Positions 1 to 5,310 of a stretch of 5,310 bases of DNA are shown piece by piece. Within the stretch, counting starts at the first letter, position 1. Each line of letters opens with the position of its first letter. The position numbers and the translations under genes were made by a program. Source of the DNA: DAOTYX01 sp034434635 (GTDB lineage Bacteria > Chloroflexota > Anaerolineae > B4-G1 > DUEL01); contig DAOTYX010000023.1 in assembly GCA_034434635.1 (NCBI GenBank), forward strand, positions 1 through 5,310. Direction: 5' to 3'. The notes below the pieces were generated by a model. That model made no database searches. It saw nothing but the letters and a program-made list of their open reading frames with translations, and was not told the origin of the DNA.

Positions 1-1137
1 CGCCGGCCAGCGGCCATGCCGCCAGAGCCAGGCCAGCCCCGCCGCCGCCAGCAGGTAGAAGGCCGGCGCGGTCCAGATGAGGTAGCGGTCGGTGAACAGC
101 GGCTGGCGCAGGGAGACAAGCCAGATACCCGCCAGCGGCAGCAGCAGCCAGCCCAGCAGCCCGGCCCGCGTGCGCCACTTCTCCGCCCGACCCGTCCCCC
201 CCGGCCCGACCAGCACCCCCAGGAGAGCCGCGCCGCCGCAGGCCGCCAGCGCCAGCGCGCGTCCCCACTCCCCCCAGGCCCAGCCCCATCCCCCCAGGCC
301 GACGCTCCAGCCGCTCAACAGTTCCCCGGCCATCTGCCATGCCGTGAGGTGTGGGAAGCCGGTCTCGCGGGAGACCAGGAGATTGGGCAGTTCCCAGGCC
401 GCCAGCGGCGCGTAGGGCAGGGTCAACAGGGCCAGGCTGACCAGTCCGCCGCGCCAGTGGGCCCGGGCGCGCGGCCACCAGACCAGGAAGAGCCACGCCT
501 GGACCGGGATGAGCAGCGCGCACCAGATGTGGGTGTAGAGGGCCAGGGTCGTGGCGCCGACCTGCACGGCCCACCAGCGCCAGCCTCCGCCGTCCACGGC
601 GCGGCGCAGCCCGTAGATCGCCAGCAGGGCCAGCGCCGGCACCAGGCTGTACATCTTGACCTCCTGGCTGTACCAGGTCAGGTAAGGGGAGGCCGCGGTC
701 AGGATGGCAGCGAACAGGCTGGCGGGCCGGCCCAACAGGCGACGACCCAGCGCGTAGGTGAGCGGCACGGCCAGCACGCCGAACAGCGCGGAGAAGTACC
801 GCAACGCCGTGACGCTCGTGCCGGCCAGCCCGATCCAGCCACGCAGGAGGAAATAGTACAGCGGCCCGTTGTTCCGCACCATCGCCCCCAACGTGCCCGC
901 CAGCCCTGCGCCCGCCACCGGCGAGGGGGGGCAGGCGCATGGAGTGACGAGGGGCGTGGCTGCGCCTGGGGCAAGCGCTGCGAACAGAGCGTGCGGGAAC
1001 TGGAAGGCGTAGCACAGCGCGTCCACCTCGTCCCGCCAGAGGGACTGCGCCTCCAGCGGCAGGACGCGCAGGACGAAAGCCACCCATACGATCAGGCCGA
1101 CGAGGAGCGGCAAAGTCAGGCGAGGACGACGAGGCAT
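1..1137 (-). CDS. GT39/PMT-type integral membrane glycosyltransferase, C-terminus outside the window
   Basis: Likely transfers a sugar from a polyprenyl-phosphate donor to an acceptor on the outer face of the membrane (known for GT39/PMT-2 and related GT-C enzymes); donor and acceptor are unknown. The frame is open for 379 codons from the ATG at 1137 to the left edge without a stop. A first membrane helix at about 8-27 leads to SLWRDEVDA (32-40), whose Asp36-Glu37 correspond to the catalytic acidic pair of GT-C enzymes. NNGPLYYFLLRGW follows at 89-101, then SPYLTWYSQE (150-159), LYTHIW (200-205) and FTDRYLIW (348-355), with many hydrophobic segments between. Residues about 57-81 (TPCACPPSPVAGAG in the middle) look like an insertion relative to the family. 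The ATG follows the UPF0316 stop by 9 bp; GGAG lies only 1 nt before it, so initiation probably depends on coupling. Full members run to 450-600 residues, so perhaps 100 or more are missing. Confidence 0.88.
   Translation of the reverse strand, partial: MPRRPRLTLPLLVGLIVWVAFVLRVLPLEAQSLWRDEVDALCYAFQFPHALFAALAPGAATPLVTPCACPPSPVAGAGLAGTLGAMVRNNGPLYYFLLRGWIGLAGTSVTALRYFSALFGVLAVPLTYALGRRLLGRPASLFAAILTAASPYLTWYSQEVKMYSLVPALALLAIYGLRRAVDGGGWRWWAVQVGATTLALYTHIWCALLIPVQAWLFLVWWPRARAHWRGGLVSLALLTLPYAPLAAWELPNLLVSRETGFPHLTAWQMAGELLSGWSVGLGGWGWAWGEWGRALALAACGGAALLGVLVGPGGTGRAEKWRTRAGLLGWLLLPLAGIWLVSLRQPLFTDRYLIWTAPAFYLLAAAGLAWLWRHGRWPA
895..969 (-). repeat. Possible small repeat element inserted in frame in the GT39 gene
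   Basis: This stretch encodes residues about 57-81 of the glycosyltransferase, between the Asp-Glu loop and NNGPLYY, where relatives (from memory) have a short loop. It is Pro/Ala/Gly/Cys-rich, contains a run of seven G on the plus strand (925-931), a CGCC-ACC-GGCG mini hairpin (913-923), and an 8-bp inverted repeat, CAGGCGCA (932-939) with TGCGCCTG (961-968). Boundaries are approximate. It may be a dispersed element or merely a variable loop. Confidence 0.4.
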
Positions 1138-1146
1138 GCTCCGGGC

Positions 1147-1671
1147 TTACCGTCGCAGTTCGGGTTTGTGCAGGTAGCCCCGCTGCACGTGCCGGGCGTC
1201 GGAGATGGTCACCATGGCCTGTGCGTCTGTCGCCTCGGCGATGCGCATCATGGCAGGGATGCTCTTGCGCGGCACCACCGTGTCCACGATGCCCACGGTG
1301 CTCTCCCGGCCCTTACCGTACCATTCGGTGACGCCAAACCCGGCCTGGCGCAGCGCGGCCGCGATCTCCGCCCCGTGCTCAGGGGAGATGATCCGCACCT
1401 CGGCATACCCCAGGGCCATCCGCCCCTCCAGGAGCATCCCCACCCACGTGCCCACGCCGAAGCCCACCACGTACGCGGCGACATTCCAGACGTTCTCCAG
1501 GTTCGTCACCACGCGGCCGATAGCGACGACGTAGATCAGGGCCCCCAGGCTGCCGGTGAGGATGGCGGGGAACCGCCGTCCCTGCACGGTGAGGATGGTG
1601 GACACGGTGCTCACCGAGATGCCCACCACCCGCAGCACGAAGATAAACAGCGCCTCCAGCAGGATACCCAT
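1147..1671 (-). CDS. UPF0316/DUF2179-family membrane protein (174 aa)
   Basis: Member of a widespread family of small membrane proteins whose biochemical role I do not know. The N-terminal half has three hydrophobic segments, about 4-24, 37-56 and 62-80, with family-like features: LRVVGISVSTVSTILTVQGRR (split at 13-33), NLENVWNVAAYVVGFGVG (58-74) and LLEGRMALG (80-88). The C-terminal half (about 90-165) is a soluble ferredoxin-like DUF2179 domain, with EVRIISPEHGAEIAAALRQ starting at 91 and GRESTVGIVDTVVPRKSI at 121-138; it probably lies in the cytoplasm. DUF2179 domains also occur in YitT-type proteins, but the N-terminus here fits UPF0316. The ATG at 1671 is preferred: GGAGG lies 9 nt upstream and the conserved N-terminus starts there. 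The longer reading from 1749 only adds translated repeat (LVIGHWSLVIGH). The TAA lies 9 bp before the glycosyltransferase ATG, suggesting co-transcription. Confidence 0.9.
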   Translation of the reverse strand: MGILLEALFIFVLRVVGISVSTVSTILTVQGRRFPAILTGSLGALIYVVAIGRVVTNLENVWNVAAYVVGFGVGTWVGMLLEGRMALGYAEVRIISPEHGAEIAAALRQAGFGVTEWYGKGRESTVGIVDTVVPRKSIPAMMRIAEATDAQAMVTISDARHVQRGYLHKPELRR

Positions 1672-1680
1672 GACGTTAGA

Positions 1681-1685
1681 CCTCC
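1681..1685 (-). promoter_or_regulatory. Shine-Dalgarno deciding the UPF0316 gene start
   Basis: GGAGG on the minus strand lies 9 nt before the ATG at 1671. It supports that start over the in-frame ATG at 1749, which falls inside the 7-bp repeat array. Confidence 0.75.
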
Positions 1686-1692
1686 GTGGGGG

Positions 1693-1770
1693 ATGACCAA
1701 TAACCAATGACCAATGACCAATGACCAGCGGTTGACAAGCATTGGTCATTGGTCATTGACCATTGGTCAT
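1693..1770. repeat. Inverted array of 7-bp units (ATGACCA / TGGTCAT)
   Basis: Plus strand: five head-to-tail units ATGACCA at 1693-1727 (the second is ATAACCA), a 15-nt unrelated spacer at 1728-1742, then four units in the opposite orientation TGGTCAT at 1743-1770 (the third is TGACCAT, i.e. flipped at its centre). The inner two units on each side pair perfectly over 14 bp (1714-1727 with 1743-1756), and the outer ones pair imperfectly, so either strand can form a long hairpin. It fills most of the rsgA to UPF0316 gap, beginning 1 bp after the rsgA stop codon and ending about 8 bp before the UPF0316 Shine-Dalgarno. It has no U-tract, so it is not a standard intrinsic terminator. Confidence 0.9.
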
Positions 1771-1771
1771 T

Positions 1772-2788
1772 CTACATGATGCCCCACCAGTACATATCCG
1801 CCAGCCGCTGGTGCTCCTGGCGCAGGCGGATGTAACTTTCGTAGCGGTGCAGGTGCACCTTCCCCTTCTCCACCGCGGCCAGCACAGCACAACCTGGCTC
1901 CACAATGTGGGTACAGTCGGAGAAACGACAATCGGCGACCAGCGGCGCGATGTCGGGGAAGTAGGCGTCCAGTTCCTCCGGATCCACATCGAAAAGGGCG
2001 AGAGCGCGCAGACCGGGGGTATCAGCCACCCAGCCGCCCTGCGCCAGGCGGAACAGCTGCGTCACCACAGTGGTGTGCCGCCCCTTGCGGGTCATCTCAC
2101 TCACCTCGCGCACTTCCAGGCCCAATCCCGGCTGGATGGCATTGAGCAGGCTGCTCTTACCCACCCCCGAGGGGCCGACCAGGGCGGAGACGCGGTCGCG
2201 GAGACGCTCCGCCAGTTGCGTCACGCCCTCCCCGGTCTCCGCGCTGGTGTAGAGGACCGGATAGCCGATTTCCTCATAGATACCGAACAGTTGGCGGGGC
2301 GTGTCCGGCGACACCAGGTCCACCTTGTTCGCGCAGACGAGGACGGGAATGTGCTGAATCTCCGCTCCTACCAGCAGCCGGTCGAGCATGCGCAGGTGGG
2401 GAGCGGGTTCGGCGCAGGCGAAGACGAAGATCGCCTGGTCGGGGTTGGCGATGAGCACCTGCTCCCGTTCCGCCAGATAGCCGTCGCGGTCCCAGCGACG
2501 GCCCTTGCGCCCGCTCATGGCCAGGCGGGCCAGCGCGCGCTGGCGCGGTTCCACGCGGTCAATCACCCCGGTCCCGTCGGCCACGCGATGGAACTGCACC
2601 CAGTCCCCCGCGGCGACCAGGTCGCTCTCCGCCTGTCGGCGCTTCAGGCGGCCGGGTATCCGGCAGATGGTCTCTTCTCCGTCGGCGTAGACGGTGCAGA
2701 AGCCGGACTGGGTCTTGATGACCAGGCCGCGAAGGGGCTCCTGTTCGGAGGCTTTAGGGGAGATATGATCTACCGTGGATGGCGTCAT
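1772..2788 (-). CDS. rsgA: Small ribosomal subunit biogenesis GTPase RsgA (338 aa)
   Basis: Cytosolic circularly permuted GTPase that binds the 30S subunit late in maturation and hydrolyses GTP there (known for the RsgA/YjeQ family). An OB-fold occupies about 18-85. GTPase motifs follow in the permuted order G4 (NKVD, 154-157), G5 (SAETGEG, 182-188), G1 P-loop (GPSGVGKS, 205-212), G2 region (RHTT, 237-240) and G3 (DTPG, 256-259). The C-terminal zinc site C-x4-C-x-H-x5-C is complete (Cys287, Cys292, His294, Cys300). All key residues are present and the length is normal. The frame is open to an ATG at 2941, but the first 51 residues there are Pro/Gly-rich and overlap the TPR gene; the ATG at 2788 overlaps the TPR stop as ATGA, a classic coupling arrangement, and is preferred. 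The stop codon directly abuts the 7-bp repeat array downstream. Confidence 0.97.
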   Translation of the reverse strand: MTPSTVDHISPKASEQEPLRGLVIKTQSGFCTVYADGEETICRIPGRLKRRQAESDLVAAGDWVQFHRVADGTGVIDRVEPRQRALARLAMSGRKGRRWDRDGYLAEREQVLIANPDQAIFVFACAEPAPHLRMLDRLLVGAEIQHIPVLVCANKVDLVSPDTPRQLFGIYEEIGYPVLYTSAETGEGVTQLAERLRDRVSALVGPSGVGKSSLLNAIQPGLGLEVREVSEMTRKGRHTTVVTQLFRLAQGGWVADTPGLRALALFDVDPEELDAYFPDIAPLVADCRFSDCTHIVEPGCAVLAAVEKGKVHLHRYESYIRLRQEHQRLADMYWWGIM

Positions 2789-4320
2789 GGGGCCTGGGGG
2801 GTGCGCGGGGGGACAGGGGTGCCCTCGGCCTCCTGGCACAGGCGGATCCCCTCCAGCGCGTTGACCTCCTGCGGGTCGATTTGCAACGCCGCATCGAAGA
2901 GGGGGTAGGCCAGTTCGCAGCGGGCCATATAGAAGTAACACAGGCCGAGAGTATAAAGGTGCTCGATGCGCGGGCCGCTCACTGGCTCAGCCAGGAAACT
3001 GGTCTCCACGCTGCCGTCGGCGGGCGTCAGCGGGCCGGTGTTGAGCGGGAAGCCGTTGAGTCGTTTCAGCCCGTCGAACCATCCCACGTAGACCTGCCCT
3101 GCAGGGAGCGGCGGCAGCCCCTGAAGGGAGAGGCGCACCTCCCCGGAGACGACGTCCAGCGTCAGATGGCCGGTGGCATTGGCCCACTGGCCTGCTGGCG
3201 TCACCGGGGCCAGGGCGGCGGTCAGGCGGGTGCGGTCCGCATCGGCCCAGGTCAGGTCGCCGCGCAGCACCACATCGGGGGAGGGGGCTGTGCCCTCGTA
3301 GCCAGTGGGCTCAACGGTCACGGAGAACCCGCGAGCGGCACGTCGGGAGGCGCGGTAGGCCAACTCGATGGCGGTCTCGAAATTGGGGAGGGCTGACTCG
3401 TAGTTCCGGCGCACCCAGAAGGTGAGCGCCAGATGACCGTAAGCGGGGGCGTACTCCGGGTCAGCGGCCACGGCCTGTTCCAGGTAATCCTGCGCCTGGC
3501 CGTACTCCTCGATGTTGAAATAGGTCCAGCCAAGTTGGTCCAACGCCTCGGCGCGGTTGGGGTCGAGTTCCACTGCCCGCTTCAACGCCTGAATCGCGCT
3601 GGCGGTATCGGAGAGCGCCAGGTAGTTGCGGCCCAGGTCTACGTAGATGTAGGCCAGGTTGGGATGGATCTCCAACGCCTGCCGGTACTGGGCCACCGCG
3701 CCGGTGTAGTCGCCGCGCAGTTCCAGCACGTAGCCGTAATCCCGTTGCGCGTCCACGCTGTGCGCGTCCAACGCCACCGCCGTCTGCGCCGCCTGCAGCG
3801 CCTCGCGCCACAGGTTGGCGTCGGCGGAGGCCTCGGCCAGGTAGGCGTACCCCTCGGCGTAGGTGGGGTCGAGGTCCACCGCCCGCCGGCAGGCATCCAG
3901 CGCCAGGTCCACCTGGCCGCTCCAGTCATAGGCCATGCCCAGCACTGCCCAGGCCGGGGCGTACTCGGGGGCCAGGCGGGTGGCCTCTTGCGCGGCGACG
4001 ATCGCCTCCTCCGCGCGGCCCTCGAGCGTCAGCAGGCGGGCGAGAGGGACGTAGAGGGCGGCGTTCTGCGGCTCCAGCGCCACGGCCTGCTGGTAGGCGG
4101 TGATGGCCTGGGCGAGATTGCCTTCCACGTAGAATCCCTCCGCCTCGGTGCGATAGGAGAGGGCCGAGCGGGTGGGGGTGGGAGTAGGAAGGAGCGGGTT
4201 GGATGGTTCCTCGGCGGTGGTCAGCACGTAGAAGTAGAACCCCAGGATGATGATGAGCAGGAGGAGCAGCAGGACGCGCAATGGGTGGCTTCTACGCCGT
4301 CGGTAAGGGCGAATGTACAT
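2785..4320 (-). CDS. Membrane-anchored TPR protein with a nested beta-rich domain (511 aa)
   Basis: Probable extracytoplasmic scaffold or protein-interaction protein; no enzyme motif is visible. Residues 1-15 are Arg-rich (inside), 14-33 form one hydrophobic segment, and 40-50 are a Pro/Thr linker (PTPTPT), so the rest should face outward. TPR units run from about 55 to 323: the helix-B-end motif (ALEPQN, RLAPEY, DLDPTY, ALDAHS, EIHPNL, ELDPNR, AADPEY) recurs exactly every 34 residues from 81 to 285. Residues about 324-450 are not TPR: they look beta-rich and contain GLPPLPAGQVYVGWFDG (401-417), reminiscent of the C-terminal domain of RskA-type anti-sigma factors. A final TPR follows at about 451-486, then a Pro-rich tail. 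The ATG at 4320 is chosen over 4377 because it lies 5 bp after the hydrolase stop and starts directly at the charged anchor; its Shine-Dalgarno is weak, suggesting coupling. The TGA overlaps the rsgA ATG. Confidence 0.9.
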   Translation of the reverse strand: MYIRPYRRRRSHPLRVLLLLLLIIILGFYFYVLTTAEEPSNPLLPTPTPTRSALSYRTEAEGFYVEGNLAQAITAYQQAVALEPQNAALYVPLARLLTLEGRAEEAIVAAQEATRLAPEYAPAWAVLGMAYDWSGQVDLALDACRRAVDLDPTYAEGYAYLAEASADANLWREALQAAQTAVALDAHSVDAQRDYGYVLELRGDYTGAVAQYRQALEIHPNLAYIYVDLGRNYLALSDTASAIQALKRAVELDPNRAEALDQLGWTYFNIEEYGQAQDYLEQAVAADPEYAPAYGHLALTFWVRRNYESALPNFETAIELAYRASRRAARGFSVTVEPTGYEGTAPSPDVVLRGDLTWADADRTRLTAALAPVTPAGQWANATGHLTLDVVSGEVRLSLQGLPPLPAGQVYVGWFDGLKRLNGFPLNTGPLTPADGSVETSFLAEPVSGPRIEHLYTLGLCYFYMARCELAYPLFDAALQIDPQEVNALEGIRLCQEAEGTPVPPRTPQAP

Positions 4321-4325
4321 TGGCT

Positions 4326-5156
4326 CTAGAGATGTCGCTCCAGCCAGTCTTCCAGGTCGCTCACCGGCCGCTCCCAACCCACGTCGTTGTGCGTCTCGTG
4401 GAAGTACCCCTCGTACTCGTGCCGCTCCTTGTCCGCCAGGGTCACGTGGTCGAAGAAGGCGCGGCTCCCTTCCGGCGGCACCAGCCGGTCGGCGCTGCCG
4501 TAGAAGAGCAGCAACGGCACGCGCAGTTCACCGGCGTGGGCATGGGTCCAGGCGACGGCAGCGGTGATCTCCGTCGCCAGGCGCGGCGTGCCCAGGCTGT
4601 GCACCAACGGGTCGCTGACGTAGGCCTGCACCACCGCCGGGTCGCGGGAGATGGTGCTGGCGTCCAGTTTGGTGTTCATCGAAAGGGTGGGCCAGATACG
4701 GGACATCAATCGGCTGAGCGTGAACAGGATGGGAGAAATGCCCGCCTGGGCCAGCAGGGGAGCGGAGGCGATCACTCCGCGCAACCCCTCGGGCTCATGC
4801 AGGGCGTATTCCAGGACGATGAGCCCGCCCATGCTGTGGCCCATCAGGAAGAGCGGACGATCCGGCTCCTGGGCCCGCACCCACTCCAGGAACTGGTGCA
4901 CATCCTGGCGGAACTCCTCCCAGCGGTTGATGTAGCCGCGCTGGCCGGGCGAGCGGCCATGCCCGCGGTGGTCGAAACCATAGACCGCATACCCTTTGGG
5001 CACCAGCCGGCTGACGATGTTGGGATACCGTCCGCTGTGCTCACCGAAGCCGTGGACGATGGCCAGCACCGCTTTAGGCTCGCCGTCGGGCCGCCAGCGC
5101 TGGGCGTAGAGTTCCAGGCCGCCGGCCCCCTTGAAGGTCCCTTCATCGTGGCGCAT
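4326..5156 (-). CDS. Alpha/beta hydrolase, monoacylglycerol lipase / lysophospholipase-like (276 aa)
   Basis: Probable serine esterase that cleaves an acyl ester such as a monoglyceride or lysophospholipid; the substrate is inferred from family resemblance (Hydrolase_4/PldB group). Visible motifs in order are the oxyanion-hole segment HGFGEHSGRY at 35-44, FDHRGHGRS at 61-69, the nucleophile elbow GHSMGG at 106-111 with Ser108, the acid loop GSADRLV at 220-226 with Asp223, and HETHND at 253-258 with His253 as the likely catalytic base. The cap region lies at about 135-205. Length matches the family, and no signal peptide or membrane segment is seen, so it is probably cytosolic. The frame stays open upstream to 5201, but the ATG at 5156 is preferred: it has AAAGGAG 8 nt upstream, and the homologous core begins just after it. 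It is the first gene of the unit, and its TAG lies 5 bp before the TPR gene start. Fold and triad are near certain; substrate is not. Confidence 0.93.
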   Translation of the reverse strand: MRHDEGTFKGAGGLELYAQRWRPDGEPKAVLAIVHGFGEHSGRYPNIVSRLVPKGYAVYGFDHRGHGRSPGQRGYINRWEEFRQDVHQFLEWVRAQEPDRPLFLMGHSMGGLIVLEYALHEPEGLRGVIASAPLLAQAGISPILFTLSRLMSRIWPTLSMNTKLDASTISRDPAVVQAYVSDPLVHSLGTPRLATEITAAVAWTHAHAGELRVPLLLFYGSADRLVPPEGSRAFFDHVTLADKERHEYEGYFHETHNDVGWERPVSDLEDWLERHL

Positions 5157-5164
5157 GCTCCTCA

Positions 5165-5171
5165 CTCCTTT
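5165..5171 (-). promoter_or_regulatory. Shine-Dalgarno of the hydrolase gene
   Basis: On the minus strand AAAGGAG sits 8 nt before the ATG at 5156, close to an ideal anti-16S match and spacing. It decides the start at 5156 over the in-frame ATG at 5201, which would add 15 residues. A second purine run (GAGGAG) lies almost against the ATG and is too close to be the main site. Confidence 0.75.
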
Positions 5172-5199
5172 CACCAGGAAAATGGTCACACCGGCTTTC

Positions 5200-5206
5200 A
5201 TTATTA
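5200..5206 (-). promoter_or_regulatory. Weak candidate -10 element upstream of the hydrolase
   Basis: TAATAAT on the minus strand is an AT-rich hexamer-like box about 44 nt before the hydrolase ATG; AATAAT within it matches the sigma-70 -10 consensus at five of six positions. The sequence 17 nt further upstream (TAAAGA) is a poor -35. Position is right for a promoter of the whole hydrolase-TPR-rsgA unit, but in an AT-rich leader such a box can occur by chance. Confidence 0.2.
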
Positions 5207-5230
5207 GAAGTTACGCAGTTGATCTTTATT

Positions 5231-5298
5231 GCCACGAATTGCGCGAATTTCACGGATGGAGAGAAACGAAATTCGTGTCCATTCGTGAAATTCGTGGC
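5231..5298. repeat. Imperfect palindromic intergenic repeat (GCCACGAATT / AATTCGTGGC)
   Basis: The left end GCCACGAATT (5231-5240) is the exact reverse complement of AATTCGTGGC (5289-5298). Inside these ends the arms continue to pair imperfectly: the left arm reads TCACGGATGGA, and the reverse complement of the right arm reads TCACGAATGGA. The left arm has about 9 extra bases (GCGCGAATT), which look like a duplication of the CACGAATT unit. CGAATT-type units in both orientations are frequent between genes in Chloroflexota-like genomes (from memory). It lies upstream of the hydrolase, so it could be a terminator for an upstream gene outside the window, a small mobile repeat, or a protein-binding site. 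Confidence 0.7.
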
Positions 5299-5310
5299 GA
5301 ATTTCAAAGG

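Noticed and set aside
16..1710. A 564-codon plus-strand open frame opposite the glycosyltransferase and UPF0316 genes.
   Set aside because: Its translation is a low-complexity Gln/Arg/Pro/His-rich string with no domain, and the minus strand in the same place encodes two recognisable membrane proteins. It is a product of high GC third positions in the real genes, although it is longer than either of them.
1732..1737. A perfect TTGACA (-35 consensus) on the plus strand inside the repeat spacer.
   Set aside because: The hexamer 17 bp downstream is ATTGAC, not a -10, and no plus-strand gene follows.
1672..1770. A minus-strand promoter for the UPF0316-GT39 pair within the repeat gap (TTGTCA at 1738-1733).
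   Set aside because: No acceptable -10 lies 16-18 nt downstream; the sequence there is just repeat units.
1693..1770. The 7-bp unit array as a CRISPR array.
   Set aside because: Units are contiguous 7-mers with no spacers of regular length, and no cas genes are present.
1763..2908. Long plus-strand open frame opposite rsgA, and similar ones at 3433-4329 and 4281-5207.
   Set aside because: The minus strand has complete motif sets for RsgA, the TPR array and the hydrolase; the antisense translations show no family pattern or start signals.
2789..2941. A 51-residue N-terminal extension of RsgA from the ATG at 2941.
   Set aside because: It is Pro/Gly-rich, lies wholly over the 3' end of the TPR gene and is not part of the RsgA family; the ATGA-coupled start fits better.
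1..5310. tRNA, rRNA, riboswitch, insertion sequence, phage or defence genes.
   Set aside because: Nothing on either strand resembled a cloverleaf, conserved rRNA segment, transposase motif or defence protein; almost all bases are in the five assigned genes.

Overview
The window is GC-rich and holds five genes, all on the minus strand. Read in the direction of transcription (from high to low coordinates) they are: a serve-type alpha/beta hydrolase of the monoacylglycerol lipase/lysophospholipase group (5156-4326); a membrane-anchored TPR protein with an extra beta-rich domain (4320-2785); the ribosome small-subunit maturation GTPase RsgA (2788-1772); a UPF0316/DUF2179-type membrane protein (1671-1147); and an integral-membrane glycosyltransferase of the GT39/PMT type (1137 to the left edge, C-terminus missing). 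The likely host is a Chloroflexota bacterium, probably Anaerolineae-like. This rests on the glycosyltransferase sequence style (SLWRDEVDA near the N-terminus, FTDRYLIW near the end), the short N-terminal anchor plus Thr/Pro linker on a TPR protein, and two kinds of AT-richer intergenic repeat that I associate with such genomes. It is an inference from memory, not a database result.

Layout: 5157-5310 is the leader upstream of the first gene, with an imperfect palindrome (5231-5298), a weak candidate -10 and a strong Shine-Dalgarno. The hydrolase and TPR genes are 5 bp apart, and the TPR stop and rsgA start overlap as ATGA, so these three genes look like one translationally coupled unit. About 100 bp separate rsgA from the UPF0316 gene, and most of that is an inverted array of 7-bp units (1693-1770) abutting the rsgA stop codon. 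The UPF0316 gene and the glycosyltransferase are 9 bp apart and form a second tight pair. No stretch of 300 bp lacks a gene.

Functionally this looks like a housekeeping and cell-envelope neighbourhood, not a defence, mobile or biosynthetic system. RsgA is cytosolic and acts on the 30S subunit, the hydrolase is probably cytosolic, and the TPR, UPF0316 and GT39 proteins are in or attached to the membrane. I see no pathway that joins all five. The observations most worth a second look are the beta domain nested inside the TPR array (RskA-like in one motif), a Pro/Ala/Gly/Cys-rich in-frame insertion in the glycosyltransferase that may be a small repeat element, and the two intergenic inverted repeats. 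I did not find convincing evidence of an undescribed system.
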